Source: Flavobacteriales bacterium (GTDB lineage: Bacteria; Bacteroidota; Bacteroidia; Flavobacteriales_D; Crocinitomicaceae). From it: a stretch of DNA of 6,523 nucleotides. This document shows, in pieces, positions 1 through 5,754 of this stretch. The position numbers were made by a program, and so were the translations under genes. How positions within the stretch are numbered: the first letter of the stretch is position 1; each line of letters opens with the position of its first letter. The notes under the pieces are model-generated. The model had not been told where the DNA came from and did not search any database. It saw only the letters and a list, made by a program, of their open reading frames with translations. The stretch lies in assembly GCA_947476515.1 (NCBI GenBank), contig CANJQZ010000110.1, positions 1-6,523 on the forward strand, written 5' to 3'.

Positions 1-7
1 AAGGATT

Positions 8-1012
8 TTATAATACTTTTCGCCATTCATAACTACTGTAGTTTTTTATTGTGCCTAAGCGATCTATTTTCCCATTGTGCGTGTAGGTAAAAGGTGCTCC
101 AATTTTAAAGTAACGCGGTACTTCAAATTTAGAAAGTAATTTTAGCAATACTTCTTTTTTAATATCCAAATGCTTTTCACTGGCAATATATAAGCAAATT
201 GATTCCCCTAGAGATTCTTCTTTAATGCTGCTGATGAAAAAAGGGCAGGGTAGGAATCCACTCAGTTTTTGTTCTATTTGTTCCGGAAAAAGTTTAATTC
301 CTCCAGAATTGATGGCAAAATCGGCTCGTCCTAACCAATTAAAATGAAAGGGATCTATCAATTCTACTATGTCATTACTCAATAATGCATCGTGACCAAT
401 CCCGGGATAATGAATAATAAGTTGTTCCCCTTGAGTTGAAAAATGTATTCCTTCCAATGCTTCGTAGTTATTATTTGTCTCTCCATTAATGCATTTAACG
501 GCTACATGTGAAAGTGTTTCTGTCATACCAAAAGTTTGATATATTGGTGCAGAAACGGTTTGACATAAATCTCTTAAAGTGTCTGAAATTGGAGCGCCAC
601 CTACAATAATAGTATTGACATATATTGGTTCTTTTTGTTTTAAATAGTGTTCTAATTGAATCGGCACTAAAGCAACAAAGTCTACTTGCTTTGGCAAGTC
701 ATCCATGGTATTTCTTTTCACCGAACCTATACTTATTTTCCCATCAACTGTTATGGCTCTAATAAGCATCATTTTTCCTGCAATGGTATCTGTAGACAGG
801 CATAAAAATAGGTGACAGTTCTGATTCAGATTAAAATACTTAATGGTAATTTTCGCACTGTGAATCAGGTGTTTTTTTTGAATTTTTATTTCTTTCGGAA
901 AGCCCGTTGAACCTGAAGTCTTGGCAGTAATATACTTGTCGTCATTGAACCATTCTTTTAAAAATTGTTCAATTTCAACCTTTCTAGAAGCATCTATGTA
1001 TTGAATTTCCAA
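8..1012 (-). CDS. menE: o-succinylbenzoate-CoA ligase (MenE), short Bacteroidota type, TTG start
   Basis: A 334-residue member of the ANL (AMP-binding) superfamily. MenE activates o-succinylbenzoate with ATP and CoA in cytoplasmic menaquinone synthesis. Visible motifs, in order: the phosphate-binding loop TSGSTGFPK (32-40), the CHLFLCLSTDTIAGKMM segment (66-82) typical of Bacteroidota MenE, VGGAP (137-141), FGMTETLSH (161-169), the adenylate-binding WLGRADFAINSGGIK (226-240), and NGKIDR (313-318), whose lysine is the adenylation-step lysine. The protein is shorter than the roughly 450-residue enzymes of E. coli or Bacillus because the N-terminal part before the P-loop is only about 30 residues. 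The start is TTG: an in-frame TAG lies two codons upstream, and no ATG occurs before the P-loop. This start sits 3 nt after the dnaX tau stop, so it is probably co-transcribed and translationally coupled with dnaX. Assignment to MenE rather than another acyl-CoA ligase rests on overall pattern and small size; no other men gene is in the window. Confidence 0.87.
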   Translation of the reverse strand: MEIQYIDASRKVEIEQFLKEWFNDDKYITAKTSGSTGFPKEIKIQKKHLIHSAKITIKYFNLNQNCHLFLCLSTDTIAGKMMLIRAITVDGKISIGSVKRNTMDDLPKQVDFVALVPIQLEHYLKQKEPIYVNTIIVGGAPISDTLRDLCQTVSAPIYQTFGMTETLSHVAVKCINGETNNNYEALEGIHFSTQGEQLIIHYPGIGHDALLSNDIVELIDPFHFNWLGRADFAINSGGIKLFPEQIEQKLSGFLPCPFFISSIKEESLGESICLYIASEKHLDIKKEVLLKLLSKFEVPRYFKIGAPFTYTHNGKIDRLGTIKNYSSYEWRKVL

Positions 1013-1015
1013 GTC

Positions 1016-1645
1016 CTAGTATTCTATATCTAAGTTAAAGGTATTCTTCAAAGTATGTAAATTTGGATTTTTCCTAGCCAGTGCAGTGAATCTATCTTTT
1101 CCAGTTATCGGAATATTTGATTTAGCATTGGGGTCAATTTGAACTTCTAATTCAACTTCAATAAAATCATTTTTCAAATTGGATCTTAAATAGGTCACTA
1201 AGTCTTGAAGTATCGGTCGAATATATTCTAATTGCACCTGGTTTTCTAAATGTAAAATCACCTTTTCTCTTTCTTCGTGAATTGGGTCTTTTCGCATCAT
1301 TGCTTGGAAGAAAGTTTCCATTCCTTGCTCTTTCATTTGAAAAGCATAGCGTTTCCAAGACATTTTTAATTGATCCAAAGAATATAATTCTCTAACGGAC
1401 TTGGCTGGGATTCTTGATTTTGCCTCTTTTTCCTCATCAATGATTTGTTGAATACTAATCATTGGACTGGGCTTGGCACCCGTTGGAACTTTTAATAAAA
1501 CGGTTTCAATTTCCTTGCTTGGAGCAACATAGGGAATTTTCGGTTCCTGACTAACATTGGATTTTATTTCCCTTTCCTTTTCTTTTTCCTTGCGCAATGT
1601 TTGCTTAGGAAAAGGCAGTATGTCAATTCGATCCGTTAAGGATTT
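1016..1645 (-). CDS. dnaX: DnaX tau-specific C-terminal region, reached by -1 recoding at the A10 run
   Basis: This frame continues dnaX. After slipping by -1 on the A run, the codons read AAA-TCC-TTA-ACG (Lys-Ser-Leu-Thr) and stay open for 209 residues to TAG (1018-1016). The joined protein (2751-1645 plus 1645-1016) has 578 residues. The first roughly 80 residues are a charged, low-complexity linker rich in Lys, Glu and Pro. The remaining 120 or so form a conserved-looking domain: RELYSLDQLKMSWKRYAF, a hydrophobic HLENQVQLEYI segment, DLVTYLRSNLKNDFIEVEL, and the ending DRFTALARKNPNLHTLKNTF. I recognise this as the usual C-terminus of Bacteroidota DnaX, expected to tie the clamp loader to the polymerase or helicase, as tau domains IV-V do in E. 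coli. An ATG at 1786 opens the same frame, but bases 1786-1653 overlap domain III coding in the zero frame and the reading there is not protein-like. I do not treat this as a separate gene. Intactness over about 600 bases argues against decay. Confidence 0.82.
   Translation of the reverse strand, partial: KSLTDRIDILPFPKQTLRKEKEKEREIKSNVSQEPKIPYVAPSKEIETVLLKVPTGAKPSPMISIQQIIDEEKEAKSRIPAKSVRELYSLDQLKMSWKRYAFQMKEQGMETFFQAMMRKDPIHEEREKVILHLENQVQLEYIRPILQDLVTYLRSNLKNDFIEVELEVQIDPNAKSNIPITGKDRFTALARKNPNLHTLKNTFNLDIEY
1582..1614 (-). other. Imperfect RNA hairpin downstream of the dnaX slippery site
   Basis: In the mRNA, CUUUUCCU (1614-1607) can pair with AGGAAAAAG (1590-1582) with one bulged A. Inside it, GCAA (1604-1601) pairs with UUGC (1597-1594) across an ACA loop, with AA and GCA as an internal loop. 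It begins about 30 nt after the heptamer, farther than the usual 5-9 nt spacer of a frameshift stimulator, so its role is doubtful. A much smaller AUCC/GGAU hairpin, with the zero-frame stop in its loop, sits directly at the A run. Confidence 0.25.
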
Positions 1646-2751
1646 TTTTTTTCTTGCTCCTGTTGTAAGGAACAAAGTTGCATTAAAACCACCTCGATGA
1701 GAAGCCTTTGGTTTCTTGAGCTTTTGAAATTTACATCGGTTTGACTTAAGGCATAAAGTGCACGCATAATTACCGGACCTTCCCAAGCTTTTGCTTGTTC
1801 AATAAATCTTTCTTGAATACTCTCAGTTACTTCCAATAATGCAGCAGTGCGAACATCTTTACAAACCAATAAATTTCTAAAGTGCTCTGCTAATCCATTT
1901 ATAAAATGATGTCCATCAAAACCTCTTTCCAAGATATCATTCAAAACAAGTAGGGTGGCGCCAATATCTTCTTTTAAAAAGTAATCTACGATTTTGAAAT
2001 AATAGTCATAATCTAGTACATGAAGATTTTGAATCACATGCTGAAAAGTTAATGTGTTTCCGCTGAAGGTTACAATTTGATCAAACATGGATAAAGCATC
2101 TCGAAGTGCTCCATCAGCTTTCATAGCAATTAAATGCAATGCCTCAGGATCTGCTGTAATTCCTTCTTTTGTAGCAATTACAGCCAAATGATCTGCGATA
2201 TCTTTTACTTTTATCTTATTAAAATCAAATATTTGACAACGAGAAAGAATGGTTGGGATAATTTTATACTTCTCGGTTGTTGCCAAAATAAATATAGCGT
2301 GTTTTGGTGGCTCTTCTAATGTTTTTAAAAACGCATTAAAGGCTGATGTAGACAACATGTGAACCTCATCAATTATATAAACCTTAAAATCTCCAATTTG
2401 AGGTGCAATTCTTACTTGGTCAATGAGTCTTTTAATATCATCTATTGAATTGTTAGATGCCGCATCTAATTCATAAACATTCAATGAATTACCGGTATTA
2501 AATGAAATACATGAATCGCAGGCATCGCATGCTTCAACATTCTCTGTGCGGTTGAAACAATTTATAGTTTTTGCTAAAATTCTTGCTGTTGTAGTTTTTC
2601 CAACACCTCTAGTTCCACAAAATAAAAATGCTTGGGCCAAGTGTTTATTTTTTATGGCACTTTTAAGTGTTCCAGTAATGGAATTCTGTCCAACAACTGT
2701 ATCAAAGGTTTGTGGACGATATTTTCTTGCTGAAACTACAAAATCACTCAT
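1636..2751 (-). CDS. dnaX: DNA polymerase III subunit gamma/tau (DnaX), zero-frame product of 371 aa, gamma-like
   Basis: Clamp-loader ATPase that, with delta and delta', loads the beta sliding clamp. The ATG start gives MSDFVVSARKYRP, the usual DnaX beginning. Visible: Walker A GTRGVGKT (46-53), a zinc module with Cys65, Cys75, Cys78 and Cys81, Walker B IIDEVH (126-131), sensor-1 region ATTE (157-160), the arginine-finger SRC (170-172), and sensor-2 GALRDALS (214-221). Residues about 240-362 look like the helical oligomerisation domain III. The zero frame then ends at TAA (1638-1636), right after Lys-Lys-Asn-Pro read from a run of ten A. A product of this length holds domains I-III and nothing more, close to the E. 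coli gamma 1-373 construct known to form an active clamp loader. The tau region follows in the -1 frame (separate entry). Read with the extension, tau would be 578 residues. The gene is therefore probably recoded rather than broken; a homopolymer error in the assembly is the alternative. Confidence 0.92.
   Translation of the reverse strand: MSDFVVSARKYRPQTFDTVVGQNSITGTLKSAIKNKHLAQAFLFCGTRGVGKTTTARILAKTINCFNRTENVEACDACDSCISFNTGNSLNVYELDAASNNSIDDIKRLIDQVRIAPQIGDFKVYIIDEVHMLSTSAFNAFLKTLEEPPKHAIFILATTEKYKIIPTILSRCQIFDFNKIKVKDIADHLAVIATKEGITADPEALHLIAMKADGALRDALSMFDQIVTFSGNTLTFQHVIQNLHVLDYDYYFKIVDYFLKEDIGATLLVLNDILERGFDGHHFINGLAEHFRNLLVCKDVRTAALLEVTESIQERFIEQAKAWEGPVIMRALYALSQTDVNFKSSRNQRLLIEVVLMQLCSLQQEQEKKNP
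1643..1652 (-). other. A10 slippery run, candidate programmed frameshift or transcriptional slippage site in dnaX
   Basis: On the coding strand, G is followed by ten A and then TCC. Zero-frame codons are GAA-AAA-AAA-AAT-CCT-TAA, and the heptamer A-AAA-AAA (1651-1645) allows a tandem -1 slip with full re-pairing. RNA polymerase slippage gives the same result: A11 transcripts encode 578-residue tau, A8 transcripts a 577-residue tau, A10 transcripts the 371-residue form, and A9 transcripts a 375-residue form ending at TGA. Two of the three frames thus stop within ten codons. Thermus thermophilus dnaX uses slippage on an A9 run, and E. coli dnaX uses A-AAA-AAG, so a long A run in this gene fits known biology. 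Confidence 0.72.
1657..1661 (-). promoter_or_regulatory. Shine-Dalgarno-like AGGAG just upstream of the A10 run
   Basis: AGGAG lies 4 nt before the A run and 5 nt before the A-AAA-AAA heptamer. E. coli dnaX has an internal SD-like element, about 10 nt from its slippery site, that stimulates -1 frameshifting. Here the spacing is shorter than that. Bacteroidota ribosomes are also reported to make little use of SD pairing. The position is suggestive, but the element may simply be the Gln-Glu codons CAG-GAG. Confidence 0.3.
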
Positions 2752-2755
2752 AATA

Positions 2756-2763
2756 CAAATTTA
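2756..2763 (-). promoter_or_regulatory. Possible Bacteroidota -7 promoter element (TAAATTTG) before dnaX
   Basis: TAAATTTG matches the Bacteroidota -7 consensus TAnnTTTG and ends 4 nt before the dnaX ATG, so a transcript from it would be leaderless or nearly so. No good TTTG -33 element lies about 19 nt upstream; the nearest TTTG (2777-2774) is only 10 nt away. The 78-bp gap 2752-2829 has no convincing terminator after the phosphoesterase gene. It holds only a 5-bp TTGTT/AACAA inverted repeat with no U-tract, so read-through into dnaX is possible. Confidence 0.25.
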
Positions 2764-2829
2764 AGTCATTTTGCAAAGCGAGAAAGCATTATTTGAAATT
2801 GTTGAAAAATAAATTAACAAAGAAAATCT

Positions 2830-4122
2830 CTAATTTTTTGATTTGGTTAGATGTTGTTCAAATTGTTCTTTATTTCTTGGAAAAATTTCAATCAAATCGC
2901 CATTTTTTGGCCCATAGAAGGCAAGACCTTTTGGGATAGTGAATCGATTAGTGTAGGAAAGCGATTCAACATCAGCTTCATTTTCATATAAAACTGTTCG
3001 CAATTGTATTTTTTCTTTAGACACGATAATCCAGTTAAACTGATTAACAGCGCCACAGTCTCTTGTCCAAATCTTTGCGTCATCAGCTTCACGAAGTGGA
3101 GCGCCCCAGCAGCCTTCACCTGCATAAACAATACCATTAGTGTCATCCCTTTTAAATCCCTCTGCTGAGGAAGCATCATTGCTACTCACAATTGGCCAGG
3201 TAACTTTAAAAGTGTGAGAGTCATTTTCAAGACATAAAGGTAAGTTGGCATATTGCTCGAACAAAGGAACGAAATGCTTGTATTGGGTTTCCATTTCTTT
3301 TTTTGCTTTAACATGAGCTCTAACAGGTCTGTGGTATTGTGCTATTTGCCATTGATAATTTGTATGCTTGGCTAAGGCTTGTTTAAGGAATAGTTTTTGT
3401 CGACCAGCTTTGTGTATTTCAGAATTTAAAGAAACGATATGAAGTAAGTCTCCACTGAAAGTACTAGAATAATAAACTTTTTTGTTAGGAACATCAAATA
3501 ATTTCACTAAGTCTTTATTGCTTGTTTCATGATTACCTCTAGTTACTATCATTGGTGTTAGGCGTCCATCACTTGAGATGGTGTTTTCCCAATCTTCGAA
3601 CCAATCCACCCATTGTTTTTCGTTGTCAAGACCTATAAAATCGCCATTAAATAATACTGCTGTTGCAAATAGTTTGGGTACTAATTTATTTCCTTTGGTA
3701 CGCACAGGTCTATTGTCTCTTGAATCTCCTCCTGCAATAAATGATATGGATTCAGAGGGAGAATTGGGAGCCGTATAAAAATGATATAATCTCCCAAATC
3801 CTTCCGAATCTTTTATTACAAAGAAATACTTTGTGTTTGCTTTTAGGTCTTTTAACCTAATGCAATGGGTGTGCATTCCTTTCCAAGTATTAGATGATGT
3901 TAATGGCTTAGCATCTTTATATTGATTCCGTTCCGGATTGATGGTGTCACAATATAATCCTTTGAAATCTCCTCTTTGTTGATCCCAAATTATGGCTGCA
4001 CTGTTAGAGGTGTTGCCACTAAACATAACTCTTACAAATCTTGTTCGAGCACCAATAGAAAAACAAAGAAGCAAAGATAATAGAATGAAAATATTCTTTA
4101 ATGCTACTATGGAATTTTTCAT
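2830..4122 (-). CDS. Secreted purple-acid-phosphatase-like metallophosphoesterase with N-terminal FnIII-like domain
   Basis: A 430-residue exported protein. The N-terminus is a Sec signal peptide (MKNS, then hydrophobic IFILLSLLLCFSIGA to about residue 25). The Cys at 20 is preceded by Leu and does not form a lipobox. Residues about 27-118 look like the FnIII/Ig-like domain before PAP catalytic domains (RVMFSGNTSNSAAIIWD ... TKYFFVI ... HFYTAP). The calcineurin-like core shows GGDSRDN (131-137), FNGDFIG (159-164), RGNHE (195-199), QYHRP (262-266) and ENDSHTF (299-305), matching blocks GDx, GDxxY, GNH[DE], VxxH and GHxH. Two blocks deviate: the GDxxY tyrosine that ligates iron in true PAPs is Gly164, and the first His of GHxH appears to be Asp301. 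It is thus a phosphoesterase-fold protein with a changed metal site; the substrate is unknown. No T9SS tail is visible. ATG start; it lies 9 bp after the Asp-box gene, so the two are probably co-transcribed. Confidence 0.78.
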   Translation of the reverse strand: MKNSIVALKNIFILLSLLLCFSIGARTRFVRVMFSGNTSNSAAIIWDQQRGDFKGLYCDTINPERNQYKDAKPLTSSNTWKGMHTHCIRLKDLKANTKYFFVIKDSEGFGRLYHFYTAPNSPSESISFIAGGDSRDNRPVRTKGNKLVPKLFATAVLFNGDFIGLDNEKQWVDWFEDWENTISSDGRLTPMIVTRGNHETSNKDLVKLFDVPNKKVYYSSTFSGDLLHIVSLNSEIHKAGRQKLFLKQALAKHTNYQWQIAQYHRPVRAHVKAKKEMETQYKHFVPLFEQYANLPLCLENDSHTFKVTWPIVSSNDASSAEGFKRDDTNGIVYAGEGCWGAPLREADDAKIWTRDCGAVNQFNWIIVSKEKIQLRTVLYENEADVESLSYTNRFTIPKGLAFYGPKNGDLIEIFPRNKEQFEQHLTKSKN

Positions 4123-4131
4123 ATTGTATAA

Positions 4132-5700
4132 TTAGTTCTTTATAAATTTTGCTGAATAATTATGATTCATTGAATCAATTCGCAATAAGTATGTTCCTTT
4201 TGGAAATGTTGAAATATCGATTTTTTCTTGTTGAATTTGCTCACTAAAAAGAATTTTCCCATCTGAATTTATGATAGTGTACTTTGCCCCATTAAGATCT
4301 GCAGATAATTGAATAAAGGATGATGCTGGATTGGGAAATACTGAAATATTTTCGCTGGTTGGAATCTCTAATAAAGACCCTGTCTGACTAAAAATATTCC
4401 ATTTATTCAAGTAGATTTTTAAGGTTCCACTGCGTACATCTCCCCAAATAGCATAGGCAGTATCGTTAACTAAGCAAGTATGCATAAAGTCATTTCCAGA
4501 AGATTCAAGAATTACATCATGCTGAATTTGCTGAGAAGTTATAGCATAATCAGGATTAAAATTAAGGGAGTCTTTAGGTCGTACCGCAGTATATATTTCA
4601 GTTGCTTCAGCGAAACTTGTTCCTGCACTATTTCTTCTATCTCGCCAGCATACCAGTAAGTCGCCATCTAAATCAAAATCTGCCCATAGTAAATCTTGTA
4701 ATTTACCATTGGAAATGGCATCTTGATTGATACGATACATATCAGTCCAATTGATTCCAGCATTAAAGGACTCTATAAAATATACATCAGCACCATCATT
4801 GATTTGAGTCAGAAAAAAATAAGCTAAATGCAGCGCATTGGAGGGATCGGCTTTTAATAGCCCACCTCGTTTAAGCAGATTGTTTTGAACTCCAATTTCT
4901 ATTCCTTGATAAGCCACGCCATGATTTAACCCAATTCCTTGTGTCGTTGAATTTGCAAGAATATGTCGTGGCCATGGATTTTGATTGGTTTCATAACTTG
5001 GATACATTGCATAAAAAGTTCCATTGGCGCTTACAACAGGGGAGGACATCACTTGAGTGATTGTTGAACCTGCTAAATAATTTAGCGTATCTATATATCT
5101 AGGAGTTTCAAAACTTACACCATTATTCTTACTTACACTTAAATAGGGAAAGTAGGGTGGGGTAATTAAGGTGGGTTGATCCGCATTCATTGAACAAACA
5201 TAAATAGTTCCATCGTGCACTCCACCAGATCGATCAATGACCATCCAAGGTCTATCAATACACATTTGATTGGGGCAATCTGTTATGTTAATTACTTCTG
5301 TACTAGCGGACCAGGTGAATCCACCATTAGTAGATTTTCTGACAACTATTTTCCCATTAGTGAAAAGGTCATTATCATAATCTATGTAACACATAAATAC
5401 TTCCCCTAATGAGTTAAAAGCAAGAGAAACATCTGCTGATGCATTGTTAGCAACTTCATGACCTTGCGCTATTGGAGCAGACCAATTAACACCACCATCT
5501 ACTGAAACAGATGTTTTGATACTTATTTTTTGATTCAATTGGTATCCCATCCACGCAGCAACTAAATGTTGTTGGTTTTGTGGATTTACGAGGAGATAGG
5601 GTTCGCCTTCAAAAACATTACCACTAGAAACTAATATATTTTGACCGAATAGCTTGGGTCCAATTAAAAGTAAAAAAATAATAAATAATCTTGCTTTCAT
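4132..5700 (-). CDS. Secreted Asp-box (sialidase/BNR-like) beta-propeller protein with T9SS C-terminal sorting domain
   Basis: A 522-residue protein starting with a Sec signal peptide (MKARLFIIFLLLIGPKLFG), likely cut before Gln20, a common Bacteroidota arrangement. Four Asp-box repeats (S-x-D-x-G-x-x-W type) are visible: SVDGGVNW (66-73), STNGGFTW (123-130), SKNNGVSF (190-197, degenerate) and SFNAGINW (311-318). Other propeller-like blocks are CIDRPWMVID (147-156), DFDLDGD (341-347), CWRDRRN (351-357) and WGDVRSG (419-425). Residues about 450-522 form a type A T9SS sorting domain: VFPNPAS (454-460), a Gly-Thr-Tyr-Leu-Leu-Arg-Ile strand (502-508) and the basic end KFIKN. The protein is therefore expected to cross the outer membrane by T9SS and be released or anchored at the surface. 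I cannot identify the Arg triad or RIP/RLP motif of true sialidases, so enzyme activity should not be assumed; a binding or structural propeller is equally possible. The ATG start fits the signal peptide. It is the first gene of a probable pair with the phosphoesterase. Confidence 0.8.
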   Translation of the reverse strand: MKARLFIIFLLLIGPKLFGQNILVSSGNVFEGEPYLLVNPQNQQHLVAAWMGYQLNQKISIKTSVSVDGGVNWSAPIAQGHEVANNASADVSLAFNSLGEVFMCYIDYDNDLFTNGKIVVRKSTNGGFTWSASTEVINITDCPNQMCIDRPWMVIDRSGGVHDGTIYVCSMNADQPTLITPPYFPYLSVSKNNGVSFETPRYIDTLNYLAGSTITQVMSSPVVSANGTFYAMYPSYETNQNPWPRHILANSTTQGIGLNHGVAYQGIEIGVQNNLLKRGGLLKADPSNALHLAYFFLTQINDGADVYFIESFNAGINWTDMYRINQDAISNGKLQDLLWADFDLDGDLLVCWRDRRNSAGTSFAEATEIYTAVRPKDSLNFNPDYAITSQQIQHDVILESSGNDFMHTCLVNDTAYAIWGDVRSGTLKIYLNKWNIFSQTGSLLEIPTSENISVFPNPASSFIQLSADLNGAKYTIINSDGKILFSEQIQQEKIDISTFPKGTYLLRIDSMNHNYSAKFIKN

Positions 5701-5712
5701 AATTAGGAAATT

Positions 5713-5738
5713 AAAAAAAAATACCGCAAATATTGGCG
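5713..5738 (-). terminator. Weak candidate intrinsic terminator after the 5755-6523 gene
   Basis: In the mRNA a short stem CGC-AA / UU-GCG (5738-5725, one bulged C, UAU loop) is followed after 3 nt by a run of nine U (5721-5713). The stem is weak, so the U-run is the main evidence. The stop of the upstream gene lies 16 bp before the stem. If it works, it separates that gene from the Asp-box gene, whose promoter would then also lie in this 54-bp gap. No clear TAnnTTTG element is present there. Confidence 0.25.
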
Positions 5739-5754
5739 CTTGAAAGTTTTTAAA

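Noticed and set aside
1646..1786. An ATG at 1786 that could start a separate 256-residue protein ending at 1016
   Set aside because: The first 45 or so residues overlap domain III coding of dnaX in another frame and look non-protein-like (Cys- and Lys-rich). The real protein signal begins at the A10 run, so this frame is the tau extension of dnaX.
1016..2751. dnaX as a pseudogene broken by a frameshift
   Set aside because: dnaX is essential, all ATPase motifs are intact, and the downstream frame is open and conserved-looking to its end. The break is exactly at a homopolymer, so recoding or an assembly error are both better explanations than decay.
2546..2764. Plus-strand open frame opposite the start of dnaX, and similar plus-strand frames at 2134-2319, 3578-3778 and 5215-5409
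   Set aside because: Each lies wholly or largely opposite strong minus-strand coding sequence and shows no recognisable domain, signal peptide or start context. They are antisense shadows.
2892..3179. Minus-strand 95-residue frame inside the phosphoesterase gene
   Set aside because: It lies in another frame within the C-terminal half of a gene with clear domain evidence and has no protein-like features, so it is a shadow.
4063..4065. Lipoprotein signal (Cys20) in the phosphoesterase
   Set aside because: The residues before Cys are Leu-Leu-Leu, which do not fit the lipobox, and the hydrophobic stretch continues past it to a plausible type I cleavage site.
5701..5754. Promoter for the Asp-box gene (AATATTTG or TATTTTTT as a -7 element)
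   Set aside because: Each candidate misses one consensus position, and neither has a TTTG partner at about 19 nt; in this AT-rich gap such matches are expected by chance.
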